Assembly (NCBI GenBank): GCA_020912385.1
Contig: CP087216.1
Span: forward strand, 496,001 to 560,000
DNA: 64,000 nucleotides
Reading direction: 5' to 3'
Origin: Neofusicoccum parvum
Taxonomy: Eukaryota; Ascomycota; Dothideomycetes; Botryosphaeriales; Botryosphaeriaceae
Shown: positions 13,155-22,510 of the stretch, in pieces
Position numbering within the stretch: position 1 is the stretch's first letter
How the letters are laid out: each line of letters begins with the position of its first letter
Notes under the pieces: model-generated
What the model saw: the letters and a program-made list of their open reading frames with translations, nothing else
Told to the model about the DNA's origin: nothing
Databases searched by the model: none
Translations under genes and position numbers: made by a program

Positions 13155-16075
13155 ATGGGCCGGAACAACTCCCGCCCACGATGGCAGCCGCGCCTTCCCC
13201 ACGTGGGAGCCGCTGCCGCGTGCGACGCCAATGCCAACGTCAAGCCGCTCGACCGTGTCCTCCCGGCGCTCCAGCTCCATCTTGCCCCCGTCTTTGCCTC
13301 GTCCTTCGCCCGGGGCGCCTCCGTCAAGAGCATGGCCGCCTTTGGCAAGCGGGGGCGCGGCCCGCTGTCGTTCAGTGTGTTCAGGGACGACGACGACGAG
13401 CGCCGTGATGGCCGGGAAGATCCTCAGAGTGCGTGCCAGCCACGGGACCTTTAGCGGCCAGCTTCACTCACCTAGCTACAGGCCAGACGAAGCTGCAGAA
13501 GCGCCAGCGCCCCGAGGACCGTCCCGGCGAGCGCCCACACAACACCACCCTCCCCCGCGCAAACCCCTCCGCCGCCCTCCCTCTCTCTCACCACACCTTC
13601 GCTTCCTCTGCCTCTTCCTCCACCTGCTCCCCTTCGCTTGCTCCTCCTGACCCGCCGCGGTATCGAGACCCCCACGCGCCTCGACAGGCACCGGCAGGAC
13701 CGCGCCCGCTTGCAGGTCGTCCGCGCCAACACTTGACGACCTACTTTGGCAGCACTGACAGGCTTGCCCTGACTCCGACTGTCAGTCCTTGCTCCGCGTC
13801 GCGCCACGTTCGTTGCACGTCCCTCAACACCGACGATCTCGTCATCCGTCGCTTGTCACAAGCTCTTGAGCCTGTTGACGCGCCCCTGTCACAGCGCGCC
13901 TCTGCAACCCTGAGCGAGCTGCTGTCGGCCCCCGCCTCACCTGCTCTCAGCCAGGTCACCTGCGACTCGGCCCACTTCAACTCAAGCGGCTTCGCCGAGC
14001 TCTCACCTGGACATCAAACAGGTTCCGATCCGCTTGCCTCAAACAGCTCTAGCAATCCTTTCACAGAGCAGCAATCGTTGTCCGACCGCTCCGACACCGT
14101 GACTACTAGCAACTCCTCTCTACAGCATCAATCTTCAGATCTGACGGACACGACCGTCACCGACGCGCCTTCTGTCACGCCCGATTACACATTCAACCTG
14201 AGAAAGAGGAAGACGCTAAGAGATCTCGCCAAAATGAGTCGCGAGCGCAAGCCTAAGGAGCAGAGGACACCGGAGAGCGGTACCTCCACCCAGATGACTT
14301 CACGCAACGCTAGTTCGGCCAGCTTGCTAAGCAAGGTGAGCGGCGTGCTCGCCGAAAAGTCCGCCAACTTGAAGCGGTCGCTGCCGTTCCTCCCTACTGC
14401 TGCCGAGCCACCCAAGCCCATTTCAACTCTCTCAATCGGTGCTCCTTATGACGTTCGTCAGGGCGCTGGCGCTATGTCCAACCCACCTCGTCCACCGAAG
14501 CCAGGTGAGGATCACCGAGAGTGGGGTGCTCCCGACTTGGTCGAGAGGAAGCCGATCATCCCTGAGGTCGGCAAGATCGCCGAGGATCAGACGCGCGGTA
14601 AAAGACAGGCTTCCAACGCGAATGGCAGTGAACCGCGCAGTCGGGCCCAGCAGCGTGGCTCGATGGACATTACGGTAGCTCCGCGGGAGGAATGCCAGCC
14701 CAGTTCGCACAATGGTGTTTCTATGGGCAGTTCTTCCATGGAATGTTCTACCAGGTCGCGTGATCGACCAAGCGGTGGAGCGCAGAAGGGCATCATCTAC
14801 AACGAAGAGTCTCCATCCATGACCGCCCTGCCTACTCGTCCCCCGACTGTCATGGGTCTTCGACAGTTGGTTTCCTCAGCCAACAGAATGAGTAGGCTTG
14901 GCCTCAATGAGCAGGTGTCGGCTCAGAGTATCGACAAGGATGATGGCGCCAGCATTTCCAACACAGCTGCACAGCTGTCAGCCGACAAGCAGCCTGTCAA
15001 GGAATCCATCTTCCAGAAGATGAAGAATACGTTCAACCTCTCTCGTCGCCACAAACGCCGCAACACAACTTTCCACAGTGCCATGGAGATATCGACCCCG
15101 ATCAAAGACAATGATCATCAACCGGCCGCCCTTCAGGGAAACTTGCGTGCTTCTCAATCTGCTGCTATGTTGACCTCTGCCTCGATCGTTCATATCGGCC
15201 GCCAGAAGAGCCCTTCTCCAGTTGAGGATGTTGATCTTGTGAAGGACACTCCTCCTATGAGGCGTCACCACTTCGCAGAGCTGCCGCCTATCAAGTCGGG
15301 GCCTGAATTTACATTCTCTCACATGAGCCTTCTTGGAAACGCTGGCAAAGCCCCAGTCTCCCGCGACGAGAGCCGTCCTTCGTCCGAGTCTCAGGTCAAC
15401 ATTCCCAGTGCTGCAACTCCTGATGAGATCACTTCACGTGCTGGCTCTGCCAATTCTGCCAAATCCCACGGCAGTGGATCTGAGGATGACCGTCCTCCCT
15501 TCACCAAGGATCAGCACATTCCAGCCGACTTGAGCATTGCCGGTCACAACGGCCTCCACTGCATGAACCCTCTGCGGTCGCATGGAAATGTACTGGAGTT
15601 CTCTGAATATCCGACGGTTCCGGACACCACCCGCCCATCTGCTACTGCTCAGCCTGTCCCCGCCCAGGTTCTCCCTGCTCAGGCCGCTCCTGGCCAGACT
15701 GCTAATGCTCAGATTGCCGCCGCTATGGCTCCCACTCATGATACCGGCAGCCCTGCCGGTTCTCTCCACCAGAACGCGACCTTGGAGGACGTTGCCAACC
15801 CGAGTGAGTTTACCACAATAGTATCCCCGAACTTGGCAAAGACGGACCTAACTTCAACTTCAGACAGGGCATCGCACATGAGTATTTCGGGCGTCAGCCC
15901 TCGCCGCGCCAGAGCCGGCACTGCCGATAGTATCCTAGCTGGCAGGCGTCTCAGGAACCGCCGTTCCAAATGCTGGAACAATCAGTTGCTCAGGCCTGAT
16001 GAAATGATGATCCTCCGCCCTTCATACGACTTCAATTGGCCGATGGGCGAGAGCAACAACTGCGACCACGACTAA
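13155..16075 (+). CDS. large Ser/Thr/Pro-rich disordered protein, function unknown
   Basis: I do not recognise this family. Exons 13155-13428 and 13482-16075 (intron GTGCGT..CTACAG, 53 bp) join in phase and give 955 aa. The first exon (MGRNNSRPRWQ..., then GASVKSMAAFGKRGRGPLSF and an acidic DDDDERRDG patch) leads into a long low-complexity region rich in Ser, Thr and Pro. This contains basic clusters such as FNLRKRKTLRDLAKMSRERK and NLSRRHKRRNTTFHS. The C-terminus (SILAGRRLRNRRSKCW and FNWPMGESNNCDHD) looks conserved in style. No enzyme motif, signal peptide or membrane segment is seen; a scaffold or nuclear regulator is possible. A second intron at 15804-15863 is plausible (60 nt, no stop), which would shorten the protein by 20 residues. 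A TATAAG lies 110 bp upstream. Confidence 0.75.
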
Positions 16076-17235
16076 GTCTCACAGCCAGTCTTCGGTCCTA
16101 TGAAGCTCTTCGATACAGGCTTTATCTCCCGGCTTTTCCTTGCGGCTTTCCTTCGTGCCTTTCTCTGGGTTTTGCTTCTTCACGGATTCCTGTGAACAGT
16201 CCACATCATAAGCGACAAGAACACGGTCTTTGCTATAGATGGCCGCTACTCGTGGTCACGGCAGCTCTGGTCGTGGTTCTGCGCCACGATGTTGATACTA
16301 TCACCAGAGTCTTCCTCGAGACTTCTCTCGAGGAAGTTTCAAATCAGCATTTCATCTGCAGGCTTTTCTTCTCGCGGCCCCCTAACACTCTCCAAATGGG
16401 GAGCCTCTACCGACTCTCGATGAAGCCCATCAGGATCTCTTGCGAAAAATTCGAGTCAGGCTTCTTTCATAGGCGATTTTTAAGCCTGAGAGGCCTTTGG
16501 ACTCACTTCCAGAGCCTTCACAAACTTTCTATGGGTCTCACTAGGCTTTCACGCTAGAATTCCGGTCAGGCTCCTCTTGCGGATGATTATCGAGCGTGCG
16601 AGTCTTTTCATGGTCTTTTCGAGAGCCCTTCCTTCAACGGGCTTCAGTGGGCTTCTTACATTGCGCTGGAGATTACTGTTTCCATCTCAACGGCCCTCCT
16701 CCGACGGACTGTTTCGGCCGACTTTTCTCATGACTGTTTTCATTACGGATATTTGCGGGTGGGTTGTGCGGTGTTCATGGATTTCTTTCTTCTTTTCTCA
16801 TTACGCACACACGAGTCAATGTTCATACAGTGACTGATGGTTTGCCTGGGGGGGTTTTTTCCTACTTCTCGGAACAACTGGGTGGCGCGTTTGGGTTACA
16901 AGAGAATCGGGTCAAGGGCTTGATTACAGGTCAAGAAATACTGGAAAAAAAAAATTGGGGGACTCTTTTTTCTTTTCATCAAGAGGCAGGCTCGGCGGGA
17001 TATTGTTCTGCTCTCTATGCGTGTACGATACTCAGAAAACGGGATACAAAAGAATCAGGTTCAAGGTTCGAATAGATAAGCGTTTCCCTGCAGTTCATTG
17101 TCTACGCTGTTGTATGGTGTCAAAGAAGGTTGTGTGATGGTCATGGTGACGGCGGATAGTGCCGATGGTAGTGTTGCGATTTTGACGGTTGATGTTGCTT
17201 AATTGATGGCATGAAGGAGAGGGAGGAGGATAAGA

Positions 17236-17254
17236 GGGGGGGGGGGGGGGGGGG
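17236..17254. repeat. G19 homopolymer
   Basis: Nineteen consecutive G on the plus strand, flanked by AGA and TGCCC. It could form a G-quadruplex and is error-prone in assembly. Confidence 0.9.
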
Positions 17255-19239
17255 TGCCCGCCATATCCGCCTCCTCTCACGCTAACTGCTTCTGGCTAAT
17301 TTTACACGTGATATTGCTACAGATAGGTTTTCGCGCATGTTCCTCGCCGGCGTTGGACCCTTTATAAGCTGACCCTTTAAAAGCTGCCCGCTTCCCTCGC
17401 GTGGTATACACCTCCATCTCCCAATGCATGGCCTCTCACTCGTTCTTGTTCTATCGGGCACTTGGCTTCAACGTATATGGCCACTTTCGCGATGGCGCAT
17501 TAATATGGCCGTTCACCGGAAAGTCGCCTTTTCGAGTCGAGTGGACGGTCGCATCTGTTGCCATGATTGAGTGACACCAGGCGTCTGCTCCATAGCCGTA
17601 GCGCAACGCTGTTGACGCGCCGCAAGCGATTCTGAGCGACAACCCCGCGAACCCACCTTTTCCTATCACATCGGCATTATCGATGAATGCAACAAACGAG
17701 ACTCTTCCTCCTCCAGCAGCGAGCGCGCATCTGCCGCAGCATCCGAGGCCACATAAGCCGCTCACCTGGCTTACACTGGATGGCTTCTACAAGGCCAACT
17801 TGAGCATGAGGCTCGCCAGCGTTACTCTCCCCTTATGTGCTCCTATTACCTTGAACGCCATGCTGAACACAGAAAATCAGGTTGGGATTACCCCTCATGC
17901 ATCGCTGATACTCGAACGAGACCCCGATACCGCCCGAAGACGCACTGTGTTCTCTCCAACGCGTCCGAAGATTTCACAAAGCGTTCCTCGAACTTGGATT
18001 TTCATTTACCGCACCTGTACAACATCCCACACCAACAAGGAGTACGACCTTTACTCATTCACAGAATTTCCTCGCACACCTATCGCACAGTTTACGTCCA
18101 CACTACCGCTTATGCTCAGATATTATACTCCCACATTGGCAGCAATGTGTTCATGGATACGGGAGGGCAAAATTTGTGGATTATATATGGAGTATATGAG
18201 AGTATAGGAAAGGATTCCCCAGAGGTAAGTCAAGTCAGAGATATTCTTTTCTTGGCTCACATCAGCGAGCCATGAAATTAATCTACAGGGTGCCGATACC
18301 GCACTAATGGCTCTACAATATTCAACCGTGGTTTAGACTCTACAAGCTTTCGTATGGCTGCAGCACTTTATGAATATTGAATTCGGTTGTTGGGAACAGA
18401 AGGGTGGGTCAAAGCCATGGAACTTCTGGATAAGGGTTTCCTCTGGAGTCTGGATCAAGGGTCCGTGATTCTCTTCATCCGCTCACTGACTCGTAGGTAT
18501 CGGAGCGTTTCAGAAACTAGAACCTGTCAGCCTCGAAAATTTTCCGTCTTTAGCCGCTACTAAATTGCAGTAACATGGACTTGCTCAATTTCTTCTTCTA
18601 CAGTGTTCTATTGGAAGAAGATTTACTGGCATCATGTCATCATTGTTGCGACTCTGCGCCGCGCGACTCCAATTTATCTTATCAACGTGGAGCGATTCGT
18701 TGCGCTGAGTGTGTGGCTACCTCTTTTTCTCTTTTTTAGTCGGGATCCTTCCTTGGCATGTTCAATATGATCCTTCTGTCGGTCCTCTGCGGGTGTTAGC
18801 GTAAATGAGGCTGAACGCAGAAATTGCTCCAGAATATCACTATGACACTAGTACCAGTGGCAATTACTCCCATTCCAAAGTACACGTAGGTTCCTCCATC
18901 CCTCAACTCAAGTCGTTCACGTAGAGCGAACAAACTCACTTGATATGACCACACCTTCTTACTCTCTTGTTACATATGACCTTCAATTAGTGAGATGAAT
19001 GGAATAAATTTCGAGAGCCTTGGGTGGAGTTGTAGACAACGAACCCAGGTGCATCGCTCACTTGAACGACCCAGCGTACTTTGGTAAGACCCTTTATAGA
19101 GTCGACACCATGCTGTTACTAATGCTTCCGAACGACGGACTTAGCTACCGCGGCTCAGTGCAAACCCTTCTCTCATTCCTTTTGGTCAAGAAGGGTGATT
19201 CTACACGTATGACTCTTGCTTTAAGCGACCTGCTGCGTG

Positions 19240-19248
19240 TATATAAAG
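19240..19248 (+). promoter_or_regulatory. TATA box of the ankyrin gene
   Basis: TATATAAAG lies about 90 bp before the predicted start codon at 19335. It supports 19335 as the start of an expressed unit rather than the middle of a longer NLR gene. Confidence 0.6.
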
Positions 19249-19334
19249 GTGCTTACTTCTGCAATATACGCCCACACGTACAGCCTCATACTTCACTTCA
19301 TCGGACTCAAAAATTCGCTCAATGACTACTCCGC

Positions 19335-22262
19335 ATGGACATCGCCATTCAACTGCAGACCGCGAGTCTGGACGACAAGGTCAGACACATCAAGGCCGCC
19401 GCTCAGCGACCGTTGTCCACCGCCGAGACCATCACCGCCGCTCGCATTAAACCCACGCATAAATGGTTTTATGAGGTGTATTTGGGTTATAATCAGGAGT
19501 TGGCGACTTCGGTGGACTTGCACGACAATGCAGAAAGCACGGCAGGCTTCCATAGCCACTACATCATGGCTCTGTGCTGCATGACCTATCTCCTGCTGGA
19601 AGACTGGGCGCATATCCTCACGTATCCTGGCAGTCAGGCGATGCTGTATGAGATACAGCACGGCAACCATGTCGAGTTCAGCTTCTACGACTACGCTGCA
19701 ACGTACTGGCACATCCACGTCAAAGTGCTGTCTGAACTGTCCAACTCCGAGGTCGACGAGGAAGAAGCAAGACTGGGTGCAATTCTACGAGACGGGCTCC
19801 GCAGACCCATCGCTGCCTTGTGCGAGATGGTGCCAGGCCGGATGGAATCATGGCTCGTGCTCTACCAGGGCGAGAAGCAAGATCCTCTGGAATGGGCGTC
19901 GGCCAGGGGCCTGGAACCCATCGTGCAGGGCTTACTGGACAATCACTACTACGAAGGGCTCTTCAGAGACCCCGGGAAGCGAAGGATCGAGTTCGTGGCC
20001 GTGGGTCTCGCTGCTGAGGGAGGCCATGACTCCGTTATCACGACGCTCCTCCGGGATGTGGAAGTCGAATTCCTCGCACAGGGATGGGGGCATCTCATCT
20101 CTATCGCGGCGGAGAATGGCCACTTGAGCACTATCCAACTCCTAGACCGCATTGCCTTCAGTCTCGGCTTTCCTTACTGGGGCGATCTCGCTCTGGTGGC
20201 CGCGTGCAGGGAGAACCATGTTTACGTTGCAGAGTTCCTGCTTTGCAACGGCACTTCTGCTCGGTTCACCGACGGTACAGAGATGGCACTGTCTGCGGCG
20301 GTGAAAAACAGACTTAAATCACCTGCAAGTGCTAATCTGATCTCCCTGTTGTTGCAAAAAGGTGCGAACCCCCTCTGCGAAGCACTTTTTGTAGCCGCTG
20401 TGGAAGGAGCCGTCGGTGTTCTACATCAACTTCTTCAGGTTGCAAAAAAGGACTTCTTATCTTTTGGCGCGTTCAGAACAGCCATCATGGCAGCCGAGCG
20501 TGCACTTCACGCAGGTCAAGGAGTCACCTTCGGCATGCTTGCAGGCTTTGCAGCGACCGGGTATAAATACTCCGTAGATCTCTTACAATGGGGGCTAGAG
20601 GTCGCCGCCAGCCGTGGCGACGATCTCTCCGTCCAGACCCTCCTGGATTTCGGGGCCGAAGACAAGGATGCGGTGGCCCTGGGCTGGATGACGAAAATGC
20701 ACCGTCACCGCACTGTTATAGAGCAGCTGCTCAAGACCCAAGAATACACGCCGCCACAGCTCTCTGCTGCTCTGGGTCTTCTGTTCGGCGTCCCAACCCA
20801 GAGAATTATCTTGAAGAGCAGAAAGCCATTCGACCACGCCGAATGCAGACCCTGCATTGAGCAAACAAACAGCGTCTTCACTGTCCCGCACATTGCAATG
20901 GAGTTCGTGGAGCACGGCCCGTTTCTGACTTTCCGGAAATACCTCACCATAGTCGAGACGACTCTCCGCCAAAGGAACTTCAACGCCTCATTGTTGATTT
21001 TGAATCAGGATCTCTTCACTGGAGACTGCAAAAGCGAAGACCACATCTTCCGTAATTTCCTTCCAAAGCTGTGCCTTCAGGACCCGGACGTGGCTCTCTC
21101 AATCCTCAAAGACTCTTCTTACCAGATCGACGTTAACGCCCGGGACATGGAGGGCATGACGCTCCTCTTGGCAGCCACCATCAATAACCACACCGCCCTA
21201 TGCGAGGAGCTGCTCGACCACGGCGCCGACCCAAACGCCTTCACCCACTACACCCCGACCAGCACCGACAGCAACTCCGACCGCGTCCAACCGGACGAGC
21301 ACTACACCCCCTCCGACCCGTCCGACTCCCAGCTCGCGCCACGCGACACCGACGAAGACGAACCCCCGCTCCACCCCCCCTTCCACAACTTCTACGGCCC
21401 CCGCCCCTTCATCGACTCCCCCCTCGCCCTCGCCCTCTCCCGCCCCACCACCCCCCTCGCCGCCCTCCTCCTCCGCGCCCCCAGCGCCAACCCCTGGTCC
21501 GACTACTCCTCCGCCGACCCCGCCACGCCCACCCCCGTCGACCACCTCGACGCCCCCGCTTCCACCCCGCCGCCGCCCACCCGCGCCCCGCCCTTCCGCT
21601 CCTCCGTCCTCAACCACGCCGCCCGCTCCCCCGCCGCCTTCCGCCTGCTCGCCGCCCACGCCGGCCCGCCCGCGCTGCGCGCCCGCAAGGAGCGCCACTC
21701 CGGCAAGACGCTGCTGCACTGGGCGGCGCGGCACGCGCACCTGGCCGCCGCGCGCGCGCTGCTGCTGGACGACGGCTGCGGCGCCGATCCGAACGCGGCG
21801 GACGCGGAGGGCCGGACGCCGCTGCACGAGCTGGCGGGAGGAACGGCGGGGGAGGCGGAGGCGGTGCGGTTTGCGGCGTGGTTTGTCGGGGTGGGCGGGG
21901 CGGATGTGCGGGTGAGGGATGGGGAGGGGAGGACGGCGGGGGAGGTGGCTGGGGAGGGGAGGGTGGGGGGGTTTTTGAGGGGGTGGGAGCGGAGGGTTGG
22001 GTTGTTGGAAGAAGGGGAAGAAGAAAAGGAGGAGGAGGAGGAGGAGGAGTCTGATGGAGGGAAAGAGGAGGGAGATGAGAGTGATGATGATGAGGAGGAC
22101 GAGGACGAGGACGAGGACGACAGATTGAGCGATCTGACGGAGTGGGAAGAGGTGGACAGGATGAGTGAAGAGGAGACCATGCTGCATCAGAGTAAGGTGC
22201 ACGGTATTAGTCGTTCGATGATTAGACTCGATTTTCATGCCCATAGTATTGATTTGGTATAG
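19335..22262 (+). CDS. ankyrin-repeat protein resembling the C-terminal half of a NACHT/NLR protein
   Basis: A single 975-aa open frame without introns. Residues ~75-130 contain HSHYIMALCCMTYLL and FYDYAATYWHIHVK. These resemble the region just after the NACHT ATPase in fungal NACHT-ankyrin (STAND) proteins, where H..LA..CL.YL and F(L)DYAA.YW..H recur. No P-loop NTPase precedes it. Degenerate ankyrin repeats fill ~180-500. Clear ones are GMTLLLAATINNHTALCEELL (from ~607) and GKTLLHWAARHAHLAAARALL (from ~790), each followed by GADPN, then GRTPLHELAGG (~824). The tail (~895-935) is an almost pure Glu/Asp stretch. From about 21200 the third codon base becomes nearly all C or G, unlike the first two thirds. 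Fungal NLRs act in heterokaryon incompatibility and immunity; a function for this shortened form is inference. An out-of-frame ATG sits 13 nt upstream. Confidence 0.8.
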   Translation: MDIAIQLQTASLDDKVRHIKAAAQRPLSTAETITAARIKPTHKWFYEVYLGYNQELATSVDLHDNAESTAGFHSHYIMALCCMTYLLLEDWAHILTYPGSQAMLYEIQHGNHVEFSFYDYAATYWHIHVKVLSELSNSEVDEEEARLGAILRDGLRRPIAALCEMVPGRMESWLVLYQGEKQDPLEWASARGLEPIVQGLLDNHYYEGLFRDPGKRRIEFVAVGLAAEGGHDSVITTLLRDVEVEFLAQGWGHLISIAAENGHLSTIQLLDRIAFSLGFPYWGDLALVAACRENHVYVAEFLLCNGTSARFTDGTEMALSAAVKNRLKSPASANLISLLLQKGANPLCEALFVAAVEGAVGVLHQLLQVAKKDFLSFGAFRTAIMAAERALHAGQGVTFGMLAGFAATGYKYSVDLLQWGLEVAASRGDDLSVQTLLDFGAEDKDAVALGWMTKMHRHRTVIEQLLKTQEYTPPQLSAALGLLFGVPTQRIILKSRKPFDHAECRPCIEQTNSVFTVPHIAMEFVEHGPFLTFRKYLTIVETTLRQRNFNASLLILNQDLFTGDCKSEDHIFRNFLPKLCLQDPDVALSILKDSSYQIDVNARDMEGMTLLLAATINNHTALCEELLDHGADPNAFTHYTPTSTDSNSDRVQPDEHYTPSDPSDSQLAPRDTDEDEPPLHPPFHNFYGPRPFIDSPLALALSRPTTPLAALLLRAPSANPWSDYSSADPATPTPVDHLDAPASTPPPPTRAPPFRSSVLNHAARSPAAFRLLAAHAGPPALRARKERHSGKTLLHWAARHAHLAAARALLLDDGCGADPNAADAEGRTPLHELAGGTAGEAEAVRFAAWFVGVGGADVRVRDGEGRTAGEVAGEGRVGGFLRGWERRVGLLEEGEEEKEEEEEEESDGGKEEGDESDDDEEDEDEDEDDRLSDLTEWEEVDRMSEEETMLHQSKVHGISRSMIRLDFHAHSIDLV

Positions 22263-22492
22263 ATTTACCCTAGATAGTTTCCGATTTCACGTCATGATAC
22301 CAGCCAAAAAAACTTAAACTCGTCGCATAGAGCAAGGGTCATATGCGGCATGTCTGAGTGGACCTTATGGTGCCTTTTTTGCTTGTCCAAAAAGGCAAAA
22401 CGCATATCCCACCCCACCTTTGTTTCAAGGCTGGACATCGGACCGCCGCGCTGCGGCCAGCAGACCACCGGGACTCGGAGTCTGCTCGTTGG
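22263..22492. other. 3' flank of the ankyrin gene up to the LINE
   Basis: A 230-bp non-coding stretch between the ankyrin stop codon and the LINE target-site duplication; it probably contains the ankyrin gene's polyadenylation region. Confidence 0.5.
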
Positions 22493-22510
22493 TCTTGACC
22501 TTGCTGAATT
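22493..22510. repeat. left target-site duplication of the LINE
   Basis: TCTTGACCTTGCTGAATT, identical over 18 nt to 26737-26754. It lies directly beside the (TTTA)-type tail of the minus-strand element. Confidence 0.9.

Larger units (their letters stand above)
16076..19334. other. gene-poor region upstream of the ankyrin gene
   Basis: About 3.2 kb without a supportable gene. The first 1 kb is probably the 3' UTR and flank of the preceding gene. It contains a 19-nt G-run at 17236-17254 and an A-run near 16943. Beyond 17.3 kb I see only short open frames (the longest 174 codons at 17683-18207) with no motif. I looked for a decayed NACHT domain belonging to the downstream ankyrin protein and could not identify one by eye. 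Confidence 0.45.

Noticed and set aside
17041..17080. GGTTCGAATAG resembling a tRNA B box
   Set aside because: No acceptor stem, anticodon arm or A box at the right distance.
17683..18207. 174-codon plus-strand ORF
   Set aside because: No family match, splice context or promoter, and overlapping frames of similar length; probably chance.
16076..19334. A hidden NACHT domain upstream of the ankyrin gene
   Set aside because: No P-loop or NACHT-like blocks could be read in any frame by eye.
21198..22244. 348-codon minus-strand frame opposite the ankyrin gene
   Set aside because: A shadow of the extremely GC-rich codons and Glu/Asp tract of the real plus-strand gene.
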